Virus record (IMG/VR): IMGVR_UViG_3300044491_002661
Location: 1 to 48,720 of that record
Length of the DNA stretch: 48,720 bases
DNA from: a virus
Direction: 5' to 3' (one strand)
Shown here one piece after another: positions 34,093 to 41,581 of the stretch. The notes beneath the pieces were generated by a model that ran no database searches, was not told the origin of the DNA, and saw only the letters and a list, made by a program, of their open reading frames with translations. The position numbers were made by a program, and so were the translations under genes. Within the stretch, counting starts at the first letter, position 1. Every line of letters starts with the position of its first letter.

Positions 34093-34127
34093 CTACTAGC
34101 AATTACTTTTATCAGAGGAGCAATAAT

Positions 34128-36596
34128 ATGGCATTAGTATCACCAGGTGTAGAGGTTCAAGTAGTAGATGAAAGTGCATATGGCGCCCCGGGCGCAGGCA
34201 CAGTACCACTATTACTTGTAGCAACACGTTCAGACAAAACAGATCCAACTGGTAGTGAAGTAGACGGAAAAGCGAAATATACAAAAACAGCAAATGCAGG
34301 CGAAGTAGTAAAAGTTACTAGTCAGCGTGAACTAACTCAATATTTTGGTAATCCATTATTCACTACAACAGGAACAGCAATATCACAAGGCAGCGAAACC
34401 AGCGAATATGGATTAATGGCTGCATACAGTTATCTAGGTCAAGGTAGTCAAGCATACATTGTTAGAGCAGACATTGATCTTGCACAATTAGAAAATAGTG
34501 CAACTGCACCAACGGCGGTGTATAGTACGGCTAATACACTGTGGTTAGATACAGATGCAAGTAAATTTGGAATTCATCAGTGGAACAACACAACTAGCAA
34601 GTGGGAAAATAAGATTCCAGCAGTTGAAATTAACGCAGACGATGGTACAGACGTTGTAGGTGATGTACATACTCCAACCACAGCCGCAAGCGGTGCAACA
34701 GACGGAACATTCCTAGTTGTAGTACATGTTGACAATGAAACATCAGTAAGTCCAACTAGACAAATGAGTATTGAATACTTTTATGGCGTAGGCGGTGCAT
34801 GGGAAGTAATGGACAGTGATTCTGACATGACTGGCGCAATTGGCGTAACTTATGATGCGCACTATAATGCACCAGCAAGTCCGACAGCAAATGATGTTTG
34901 GATTAAAACAACACGTCCGGGTAACGGTTTGGTACTAGCACTAAGCACACACAATGGTACAGCATTTACATCTGCTACAGTACAAGGTATTAGTACTACA
35001 CAAGCTGACGGCCAAGGATCCATTGGCGATTTTGTAGCACAAGACGGTTCAAGCACAGCTTCATTAACCGTAAGCACATCTACAGTAGGTGCTTATTTGT
35101 TAGACCAACAAGCAAATACTAAAGCTACTATTGTTATTAGAGAAGTAGTAACAGGCGGTGTCGTAGGCGATTTAACAGCAACTACAGTATTAGCACAATC
35201 TGCAACACCGACTGGAACACTAGCTACAGGTACATATTGGTTTGATAATGAAATCGACAAATTGGACCTATACAAAGTAAACAGTGGTTCTTACGCAACA
35301 ACTAGTGCAACATACAGTACAGCCGCGCCAACAGGACCAGCCAGTGGTGATGTTTGGGTTGATACAACACTATCAGCTGAAGGTCAAACTAACGAACGTG
35401 CTTATCCAAATATTAAAGTTTACAACGGAAGCGCATGGATACAGCATGATAATACTGATCAAACAACTACAACAGGTGTATTATTTGCAGATATTTACGA
35501 AGGTGGAGGATCACCAATCCCAGGCGCACCAGACGCAGTTGTTTATCCAGATGGAATGTTAGTAGTTAACATGGCACAGAGTAAAAACACAGTGCGTAAA
35601 TGGAACGGTACTGCTTGGAGAAACGGTACAAGTAATCATGCAGATGGTAGCGGACGTTTTGGCAGACATGCGCAACGTGGTGTTATCACAACTGCGATGC
35701 AGGCAGTAGCGACAGGTACAGATCTCAGAGATCCAAGCAACAGATTTAGCTTGATTGCTGCACCGAACTATCCTGAACTAGTAGACGAAATGGTTACATT
35801 AAACAGTGATCGTGGAGAAACAGCATTTATCATTGTTGATTCGCCAATGCGTAAAAATCCAACTGATGTTGTTAACTGGACTAAAAACAGCGGAAATGCA
35901 ACAGAAAATGGAGAAGATGGATTAGTAACAAACAACACATATAGTGCAGTTTATTATCCTTCAGGTCAAACAACAGAGCCAGTTGCTGGAAATACTGTTG
36001 TAGTACCAGCAAGTCATATGGCGCTGTACACATATGCATACAACGATAATATTAGTTTCCAGTGGTTTGCCCCAGCAGGTACAACACGTGGTGTAGTACA
36101 AAACGCAACCGCAGTTGGATACATTACAACAGAGAATGAATTCAAAGCTGTTGCACTAAGTCAAGGACAGCGTGATGCAATGTATACTGACAAACTAAAT
36201 CCAATTACAACATTCCCAGGACAAGGAACAATTGTATTTGGACAAAAAACATTACACACAACAGCGAGTTCGTTGGACCGTGTTAATGTTGCACGTCTGG
36301 TAGCATATCTCAGAGATAGATTCGATGAACTAGCTCGTCCGTTCTTGTTTGAAGTTAATGATGTGCAAACAAGAGCAAGAGCTAAAGTTGCATTCGAACG
36401 ATTCCTTGCAGATATTTTGAGTCGTCGAGGACTTAATGACTTTGCAGTAGTATGCGACGAATCTAATAATACACCAGCAAGAATTGATCGTAATGAATTT
36501 TATGTTGATGTTGCAATTGAACCTTCAAAAGCAGCAGAATTCATCTATATTCCGATTAGATTAACAAATACTGGTGCATTATCAGCAACAAACTAA
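34128..36596 (+). CDS. Tail sheath protein gp18, 822 aa
   Basis: The start is the ATG at 34128 (MALVSPGVEVQVVDESAYG), preceded by 'agaggag' at the right spacing; the frame extends upstream but without support. N-terminal MxLLSPGxE-type sheath start, and C-terminal sheath domain 'VNVARLVAYLRDRFDELARPFLFEVNDVQTRARAKVAFERFLADILSRRGLNDFAVVCDESNN', the most conserved part of T4-like sheaths. This forms the contractile sheath around gp19. It has 822 residues against 659 in T4; the excess lies in the central surface domain (about 130-480), rich in repeats like 'TGTLATGTYWFDNE' and 'ASPTANDVWIKT'. Terminated by a strong hairpin at 36616. Confidence 0.95.
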   Translation: MALVSPGVEVQVVDESAYGAPGAGTVPLLLVATRSDKTDPTGSEVDGKAKYTKTANAGEVVKVTSQRELTQYFGNPLFTTTGTAISQGSETSEYGLMAAYSYLGQGSQAYIVRADIDLAQLENSATAPTAVYSTANTLWLDTDASKFGIHQWNNTTSKWENKIPAVEINADDGTDVVGDVHTPTTAASGATDGTFLVVVHVDNETSVSPTRQMSIEYFYGVGGAWEVMDSDSDMTGAIGVTYDAHYNAPASPTANDVWIKTTRPGNGLVLALSTHNGTAFTSATVQGISTTQADGQGSIGDFVAQDGSSTASLTVSTSTVGAYLLDQQANTKATIVIREVVTGGVVGDLTATTVLAQSATPTGTLATGTYWFDNEIDKLDLYKVNSGSYATTSATYSTAAPTGPASGDVWVDTTLSAEGQTNERAYPNIKVYNGSAWIQHDNTDQTTTTGVLFADIYEGGGSPIPGAPDAVVYPDGMLVVNMAQSKNTVRKWNGTAWRNGTSNHADGSGRFGRHAQRGVITTAMQAVATGTDLRDPSNRFSLIAAPNYPELVDEMVTLNSDRGETAFIIVDSPMRKNPTDVVNWTKNSGNATENGEDGLVTNNTYSAVYYPSGQTTEPVAGNTVVVPASHMALYTYAYNDNISFQWFAPAGTTRGVVQNATAVGYITTENEFKAVALSQGQRDAMYTDKLNPITTFPGQGTIVFGQKTLHTTASSLDRVNVARLVAYLRDRFDELARPFLFEVNDVQTRARAKVAFERFLADILSRRGLNDFAVVCDESNNTPARIDRNEFYVDVAIEPSKAAEFIYIPIRLTNTGALSATN

Positions 36597-36615
36597 AAAA
36601 ATTAACATAATACTT

Positions 36616-36645
36616 AATTAGACGTCTTCGGGCGTCTAATTTTTT
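36616..36645 (+). terminator. Intrinsic terminator after gp18
   Basis: Ten-base stem attagacgtc / ggcgtctaat (one G-U) closed by a cUUCGg tetraloop, followed by five T. A textbook rho-independent terminator; an A-T pair can extend the stem. Confidence 0.9.
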
Positions 36646-36655
36646 GACTAGAAAT

Positions 36656-36663
36656 CATAAATA
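36656..36663 (+). promoter_or_regulatory. Late promoter box of gp19 (CATAAATA)
   Basis: CATAAATAC directly after the gp18 terminator, 29 bases before the gp19 ATG, with 'aaggag' in the leader. Confidence 0.65.
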
Positions 36664-36692
36664 CTGTTAGCCGGAGTTATAAGGAGACAGAG

Positions 36693-37292
36693 ATGGCAGT
36701 TATTACAACACTAGGTGTTCCAGACAATCAAGGTAACACAACAACAATTATGCCTAAACTTGCTTATCGTTTTAGAGTAAACTTTATTGGTGAATCATTT
36801 AGTGGTGTTCCCACTAGAAGTGTAATCAGTACAACACGACCAAGTTTAACTCACGATGAAGTAACAATAGAAGCATACAATTCACGAATTTATCTAGCAG
36901 GTAAGCACGCATGGGATCCAATCTCAATTGTACTTAGAGATGACGTAGATAGTGCAGTACTAAGAGAACTAAACAATCAACTTAATAGACAAGTTGATCA
37001 TGCTAATCAAGCTAGCAGTCGAGCAGGCAGTGGTTATAAGTTCCAAATGACTGTAGAAAGTTTAGACGGTGGCAATCCAACACCGGGTGTACTAGACAAA
37101 TTTGAACTTGCTGGATGCTACATTGCAAATATTCAGTACGGTGACATGGCTTATTCAAATAGTGATCAAGTACAAGTCACAGTTAGTATACGTTACGACA
37201 ATGCGGAAATTTATGATGCAGCAGGTAATGCTACACTAACAGGAGCAACACCTGATCAAACAGTTAGTAACGCAACTGGCGGCGGCAATTAA
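36693..37292 (+). CDS. Tail tube protein gp19, 199 aa
   Basis: 'KLAYRFRVNFIGESF', 'VISTTRPSLTHDEVTIEAYNSRIYLAGKHAWDPISIVLRDDVDSAVLRELNNQLNRQ' and 'FELAGCYIANIQYGDMAYSNSDQVQVTVSIRYDNAEIYD' are diagnostic for T4-like tail tube proteins. It polymerises into the inner tube below the sheath; T4 gp19 is 163 residues. It is isolated from gp18 by a terminator and has its own late box, allowing higher output than the sheath. Confidence 0.93.
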   Translation: MAVITTLGVPDNQGNTTTIMPKLAYRFRVNFIGESFSGVPTRSVISTTRPSLTHDEVTIEAYNSRIYLAGKHAWDPISIVLRDDVDSAVLRELNNQLNRQVDHANQASSRAGSGYKFQMTVESLDGGNPTPGVLDKFELAGCYIANIQYGDMAYSNSDQVQVTVSIRYDNAEIYDAAGNATLTGATPDQTVSNATGGGN

Positions 37293-37310
37293 AGTATTAT
37301 AGGATAATCG

Positions 37311-38159
37311 ATGGGACTGATAAGTAACACCGGCCCGTATAACGCCGCCGCTGATAAATTTGGAGTACAACACGGAAGTAATGTTCTTACTGGTATTCCA
37401 CGTTCTAAATTTCAGTTTAGCGTTAATTTTATACTCAACCCTTCGATTAGCCTGGAAGATGAAAGTTTTGGAAGAGCCTTTACATTTGACAGAGTTTCAA
37501 GTGCAGGCCTTCCAGATTACGATTACAATGTAGTGCGACTAAATCAATACAATCGAATGAGATATATTCCAACTCGAATGGATATTCAGCCTATTAGTAT
37601 AATTTTTTACGACACTAAAGATAGTCAATTTGATTATCTGATGCGATCATATGCAAAACATTATTTTCACGGTCATAATTTAGATAGTAATAATGCTAAT
37701 GCATATGATGTGATTAACGGTAATTTTGCCACTGGTGGCGCTAGAGATTTTGGCGCAAAAACTATACCAAGTAATCAAAGATTTTTCTTTGAGCAGATTA
37801 TAATTAATCAACAAGATACTGCACAAGGCGGAAGACGTACAAGTTTACATAATGTTATGATGACTAACGTTAATCATGACAGATTAGATTACAGTGACAG
37901 CAATCCTGTTCAATATACAGTACAGTTTCAACCAGAACATGTCAACATAACATCAAGCGGTCCTAGTAGCGCTCAGGCCGCAGATGAACAAGCTGTGCAG
38001 GGCGGCAGAGAAGCCGCAGTAGTTAGCAACAGAAGCATAGTGAGCTCAACAACACCTGCAGAAACACAGTTTAGGGTTTATAAAGGTGTATATGACCCCA
38101 GTAAAGAAAGTTTAGAAAACATAAACGGTACTACTTTTATTGTTCCTAACGCTAACTAA
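37311..38159 (+). CDS. Second tail-tube-fold protein (gp19/gp54-like), 282 aa
   Basis: The N-terminal two-thirds follow the tube fold pattern: 'IPRSKFQFSVNFIL', 'AFTFDRVSSAGLPDYDYNVVRLNQYNRMRYIPTRMDIQPISIIFYDTKDSQFDYLMRSYAKHYF', 'HNVMMTNVNHDRLDYSDSNPVQYTVQFQPEHVNI'. In T4 the tube homologues gp48 and gp54 seed the tube on the baseplate, so a tube-initiator or terminator role is the likeliest. Which T4 gene it replaces is uncertain. 'tagga' lies upstream. Its stop codon is part of the next late box. Confidence 0.65.
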   Translation: MGLISNTGPYNAAADKFGVQHGSNVLTGIPRSKFQFSVNFILNPSISLEDESFGRAFTFDRVSSAGLPDYDYNVVRLNQYNRMRYIPTRMDIQPISIIFYDTKDSQFDYLMRSYAKHYFHGHNLDSNNANAYDVINGNFATGGARDFGAKTIPSNQRFFFEQIIINQQDTAQGGRRTSLHNVMMTNVNHDRLDYSDSNPVQYTVQFQPEHVNITSSGPSSAQAADEQAVQGGREAAVVSNRSIVSSTTPAETQFRVYKGVYDPSKESLENINGTTFIVPNAN

Positions 38160-38165
38160 TAAATA
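38158..38165 (+). promoter_or_regulatory. Late promoter box of gp4 (AATAAATACTACTA)
   Basis: AATAAATA, then CTACTAGA, then ATG at 38174. Predicted +1 falls three bases before the start codon, and no Shine-Dalgarno is present. Confidence 0.65.
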
Positions 38166-38173
38166 CTACTAGA

Positions 38174-38617
38174 ATGGCAAATAAATTTCATCAAGGCATA
38201 TACGAGGTTAAAAACCCTCGAAAATATGTAGGCAAACATCGTCCTAGGTATCGTAGTGGATGGGAATTAAAGTTTATGCGTATACTGGACACACATCCAA
38301 ACATACTAGCATGGGCAAGTGAAGCACACAGAATACCTTATAGAAATCCAGCTACCGGTAAGAACACACACTATGTACCGGACTTTTTTATAGTGTACGA
38401 AGACAAAAATAAACAACGAAAAGCAGAGATGATTGAGATTAAGCCTGCAGGACAAACGCTAGCTCATGCCAAAAGCAACACACAAAAGGCAGCGGCGATT
38501 GTAAACGAAGCAAAATGGCAAGCGGCAAAAGTATTTTGTGATAGACAAGGTGTTGGATTTCGTGTACTAACAGAACATGAGCTGTTTAACCAGCCCAAGA
38601 AAAGGAAGAAACGATGA
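38174..38617 (+). CDS. Head completion protein gp4 (gp50/gp4), 147 aa
   Basis: 'FHQGIYEVKNPRKYVGKHRPRYRSGWELKFMRILDTHPNILAWASE' and 'IPYRNPATGKNTHYVPDFFIVYED', followed by 'MIEIKPAGQ', match T4 gp4. The pattern E...PDF...EIKP is a TnsA/PD-(D/E)xK-type nuclease core, as proposed for this family. gp4 acts late in head completion, before neck joining. The size is equal to T4 gp4 (about 150). The gene overlaps gp16 by ATGA. Confidence 0.92.
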   Translation: MANKFHQGIYEVKNPRKYVGKHRPRYRSGWELKFMRILDTHPNILAWASEAHRIPYRNPATGKNTHYVPDFFIVYEDKNKQRKAEMIEIKPAGQTLAHAKSNTQKAAAIVNEAKWQAAKVFCDRQGVGFRVLTEHELFNQPKKRKKR

Positions 38618-39111
38618 GTAGTAAAATTGAAGATGTATTTGATTTACCTCCAATGAATGAAGAAGTGAATGAACCTGTCCAACAAGAAGAAACCGGATTG
38701 GATCTCAATCAACTACAGCAACAGCTAGACACAGCAGACAAGATCGATGCTGCATTACCAATGGTAAGAGACATGGAGACACTAGACGCCGACATGGACA
38801 ACTATGCCAACAAAGCAATACATGCTTTTCAGGACCTAATGGACCTTGGACAAAACGTAGAAGATAGACATGCCGCAAACGTGTTTGCTGTAGCAAGTAC
38901 AATGATGTCTAATGCTATTACTGCTAAAACAGCAAAGATGGATAAAAAATTAAAAATGGTTCAACTACAGCTACAAAAAGCTAAGTTCGATGCCGCAGAA
39001 AATAAAACAAATGGCAACGATACAGTCATTCAAGGAGAAGCAGAAGAGTTTGAAGATCGAAACGCACTGATTAATGCTGTTATTAATAAAATGAATAACT
39101 CTGATAAATAA
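38614..39111 (+). CDS. Terminase small subunit gp16-like, 165 aa
   Basis: An acidic, largely helical protein with an N-terminal leader ('DVFDLPPMNEEVNEP'), a central 'LDADMDNYANKAIHAFQDLMDLGQNVEDRHAANVFAVASTMMSNAITAKTAKMDKKLKMVQLQLQKAKFD' coiled-coil segment, and a conserved 'DRNALINAVINKMN' tail. This matches marine T4-like gp16 and T4 gp16's helical core ('VRRNMHFQQQMLMDAA', 'HMEVFATLMGQM'). gp16 forms rings that bind DNA and stimulate gp17. Size equals T4 gp16 (164). Between it and gp17 stand three unrelated genes, unlike T4. Confidence 0.8.
   Translation: MSSKIEDVFDLPPMNEEVNEPVQQEETGLDLNQLQQQLDTADKIDAALPMVRDMETLDADMDNYANKAIHAFQDLMDLGQNVEDRHAANVFAVASTMMSNAITAKTAKMDKKLKMVQLQLQKAKFDAAENKTNGNDTVIQGEAEEFEDRNALINAVINKMNNSDK
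39103..39110 (+). promoter_or_regulatory. Late promoter box (GATAAATA)
   Basis: GATAAATA overlaps the gp16 stop, 21 bases before the 39132 ATG, with 'aaggaaa' in the leader. Confidence 0.6.
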
Positions 39112-39131
39112 CTACAGTTAAGGAAATCGCG

Positions 39132-39626
39132 ATGAAAAGTTTGAAACAATACCTAGTAGAATCTGAGAAAACTTACTCGTTCAGACTTCGTAGTCTAAAT
39201 GAGATTTCAGATGAACATATGGACCGCATTGAAGCGCATATGGCAAAATACAACATGGAAAGCATGGGGTCACCCAAAAAAACTATTATGCACAAGCCAC
39301 GTGGCTTTGTTGATGTAGGCGCACAGGAAGTTTATATGTATGATTTTACAACAAAACTACCGGCAACTCCTAATAGTTTACACGAAGAGATTGCAGGCAT
39401 TTGTGGCTGTAGTTTAGGTTCAATGTTTGTAAACAATATGAACGAAGCAGAAGAATTATGGGAAGTCGCTGAAGACAGTGACGAAGAAGCAACTAGTGTA
39501 CTAGCAGATGCAGGTTATAGCGAAGCTGAAAAGATCAATCCCGAGGATCATTTTGGTGATAAGTTTAATGAAAAGTTAGTTAACGACAGCAAAGGCACAG
39601 TGCTTTACAAAGAATATAAGGTGTAA
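39132..39626 (+). CDS. Putative internal head protein with capsid-targeting sequence, 164 aa
   Basis: The first ten residues, MKSLKQYLVE, align position by position with the capsid-targeting peptide of T4 internal proteins (MKTYQEFIAE) and end in the L/I-x-E consensus cut by the prohead protease gp21. The remaining 154 residues contain a region with 'YMYDFTTKLPATPNSLHEEIAGICGCSLGSMFVNN' and an acidic C-terminal half. No enzyme family is recognised. If the targeting reading is right, the protein is packed in the prohead, trimmed, and delivered with the DNA. It has its own late box, lying between terminase subunits. The alternative is a cytoplasmic protein with a chance match. Confidence 0.55.
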   Translation: MKSLKQYLVESEKTYSFRLRSLNEISDEHMDRIEAHMAKYNMESMGSPKKTIMHKPRGFVDVGAQEVYMYDFTTKLPATPNSLHEEIAGICGCSLGSMFVNNMNEAEELWEVAEDSDEEATSVLADAGYSEAEKINPEDHFGDKFNEKLVNDSKGTVLYKEYKV

Positions 39627-39629
39627 CCA

Positions 39630-40994
39630 ATGGACTTAAATGACTTATACAAATTGGCAGGAATTTCCAGAGATGATACCCCTGCAATAGAACCACAGCC
39701 AGTAGAGCACGTAGCTGAACAACCAACTGACGGCAGAGCAGATATGAGAGCAATGATTGCTTTGATCACTCCCGAACAGTTGAATCAATTAGTCGGCGAA
39801 GCTCCAGTTGAGGAAGGCGACGAGTATGCTGCTTCAACAACTCCTAATCCACAGGAATACAAAGGCACACTTGGTAGTCCAAGTGATAACAGTTTGCGTA
39901 GATATTTAGGTGCAGCCGGTGACCATGTAACTGTAGACGAAACAAACGTATACGATGATCTCACAGTAGAAAATGTAAGTGAAGCATATAAGTCTTTTAA
40001 AGCAAAACATAAAACTGAAGCATATTCGTCGGGTGATGAAAACGAAGAAAGTATTCAGGAAAGCAGTGCAGATGAGTTTTTAAAATCTTTAAACCAAGAC
40101 CCTTTATACTTTCCAGGCGCACAGATTACGAAAAACGATGATGGTAGTATAACCCTAGTAGCAAGCAATGGCGAAGAGGTAGGAGACATTGATGTTAAGA
40201 CAGGCGATATTGTACTAGTAAATGGCGATGATTACAACATTGCCGACGACGAAGATGCAGAGCAAAATCTTCAAACAATGTATGCAGAAATCAATGGCGA
40301 TAACGGCGACATGGACATGGATGAAGCAGCAACATCTACTACTAATGAAGGTCGTATGAAAGATATGTATACTGAATTAGAAGATCTAGAACCAAAAATT
40401 ATGCGTTTAAAAAACAAATATATGGATCAAGGCATGGAGCCAGAAGAAGCACAAGATATGGCATGCGAAAAACTAGGCTGTGATCCTGAAATGTTTGACG
40501 AATATTTAACTATGAAGTTCGATGAAAGTACTATCGACGAAGCAGAAATTGAACTAGCGCCAGGTTATAAAATTAAAACAGATAAACCAGGAATTTACAA
40601 AGGCACAAAAACAACTAGTGGTTTTGTAGGCGGCAAAAGTGGCGAGGCGATGTATATGGCTAACCGTGTGCTAGATGCTATTGAATACCAAGATCCTGCC
40701 AGTAGAGAAGAAGTAGAAGCACTTGCTAGAAAATTTTGCAAAGAAATGGGTTGCACCGATGAGGCAAAGAAGCGAGTTTACAAGGAATTGATAAAAATGG
40801 GTTGGTTCGACGAATCACTAGATGAAGCAGACATTGATGAAAATGCATTCAACCAAGCGGCTGCGGCAGCGGCTCGTGCAGGTAAAGACAGTTTTGAGTT
40901 TGGTGGTAAGACACATAAAACTACAATGAAAAAAGATACAGCACACAAACTAGATGACGACATCGATTCACTAAAAAAACTAGCAGGACTATAA
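39630..40994 (+). CDS. Unknown acidic protein with terminal LAG motifs, 454 aa
   Basis: Starts MDLNDLYKLAGI and ends DDDIDSLKKLAGL, so both ends carry a D-x-(I/L)-x-x-L-A-G motif that also marks both ends of the next protein. It is very acidic with alternating helical and disordered-looking segments. A folded region is suggested at about 310-400 ('ELAPGYKIKTDKPGIYKGTKTTSGFVGGKSGEAMYMANRVLDAIEYQDP', 'FCKEMGCTDEAKKRVYKELIKMGW'). I do not recognise a family. It may be a virion, scaffold-associated or packaging accessory protein, judging from its place between gp16 and gp17. The preceding stop is three bases upstream; no strong Shine-Dalgarno. Confidence 0.6.
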   Translation: MDLNDLYKLAGISRDDTPAIEPQPVEHVAEQPTDGRADMRAMIALITPEQLNQLVGEAPVEEGDEYAASTTPNPQEYKGTLGSPSDNSLRRYLGAAGDHVTVDETNVYDDLTVENVSEAYKSFKAKHKTEAYSSGDENEESIQESSADEFLKSLNQDPLYFPGAQITKNDDGSITLVASNGEEVGDIDVKTGDIVLVNGDDYNIADDEDAEQNLQTMYAEINGDNGDMDMDEAATSTTNEGRMKDMYTELEDLEPKIMRLKNKYMDQGMEPEEAQDMACEKLGCDPEMFDEYLTMKFDESTIDEAEIELAPGYKIKTDKPGIYKGTKTTSGFVGGKSGEAMYMANRVLDAIEYQDPASREEVEALARKFCKEMGCTDEAKKRVYKELIKMGWFDESLDEADIDENAFNQAAAAAARAGKDSFEFGGKTHKTTMKKDTAHKLDDDIDSLKKLAGL

Positions 40995-40996
40995 CA

Positions 40997-41527
40997 ATGG
41001 ATATTAGTAGACTTATACAATTATCAGGTGGCAAAGAGGTTGAAGAATCAATCGACGAAGGTAAAATGAGCGATATGTTAATTCATGATTCAGAAACACT
41101 TTCGAAAGAAGAATTTTCAAAGAAACATGGCAAAGATGTTGCAGACGAATACTATGAAGCAGCCATTGGCGCACCAGACTACAATCCAGCAAAAGCAAGT
41201 GCTGGAGGTCCTGGATATGCTAGTATGCCACAGCAAGTTAAACTTGCTGGTGACAGCATTTGGGATAAAGAAAAAAGTAATCCAGAAATGGTAACAATAA
41301 CTGACTACGAAATGGTCGAAGAAGAAGGCTATGTCAGTGTTACAGTTGAACACGATGGTCCTTGGACAATTTATACAGATAGCGGATTTGAAGAAGCTAT
41401 CAGTGACATGATTGGCATGGAAGTAGTCTTTAGCGAACAGGGCATGCAAGAAGATGGTAGAGCCCATTTAGAAGGTAACGACGAAGACGTTACTTTAGAA
41501 CGAATTAAAAAATTATCAGGCATTTAA
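40997..41527 (+). CDS. Unknown acidic protein with terminal L-S-G motifs, 176 aa
   Basis: Starts MDISRLIQLSGG and ends LERIKKLSGI, repeating the terminal motif of the 454-residue neighbour. The interior includes 'GKMSDMLIHDSETLSKEEFSKKHGKDVADEYYEAA' and a compact region 'MVEEEGYVSVTVEHDGPWTIYTDSGFEEAISDMIGMEV'. No family is recognised. Three bases separate it from the previous stop, so it is co-transcribed. A strong terminator follows at once, ending the gp4-gp16 unit before gp17. Confidence 0.6.
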   Translation: MDISRLIQLSGGKEVEESIDEGKMSDMLIHDSETLSKEEFSKKHGKDVADEYYEAAIGAPDYNPAKASAGGPGYASMPQQVKLAGDSIWDKEKSNPEMVTITDYEMVEEEGYVSVTVEHDGPWTIYTDSGFEEAISDMIGMEVVFSEQGMQEDGRAHLEGNDEDVTLERIKKLSGI

Positions 41528-41532
41528 CTTTG

Positions 41533-41561
41533 AGAGCTAGTGTAAAAACTAGCTCTTTTTT
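41533..41561 (+). terminator. Intrinsic terminator upstream of gp17
   Basis: Perfect 8-base stem agagctag / ctagctct with an 8-base loop (tgtaaaaa), followed by six T. It separates the gp16-side genes from gp17. Confidence 0.92.
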
Positions 41562-41565
41562 CTGA

Positions 41566-41573
41566 CATAAGTA
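41566..41573 (+). promoter_or_regulatory. Late-like promoter box of gp17 (CATAAGTACTACTA)
   Basis: CATAAGTA, one change from ATAAATA, then CTACTATA and ATG at 41582. The arrangement is identical to that at gp4; predicted +1 is three bases before ATG. It lies right after the terminator, so gp17 needs it. Confidence 0.6.
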
Positions 41574-41581
41574 CTACTATA

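Noticed and set aside
34077-34127. N-terminal extension of gp18
   Set aside because: The extra 17 residues have no ribosome site, overlap the late promoter and do not fit the sheath N-terminus MALVSPGVE.
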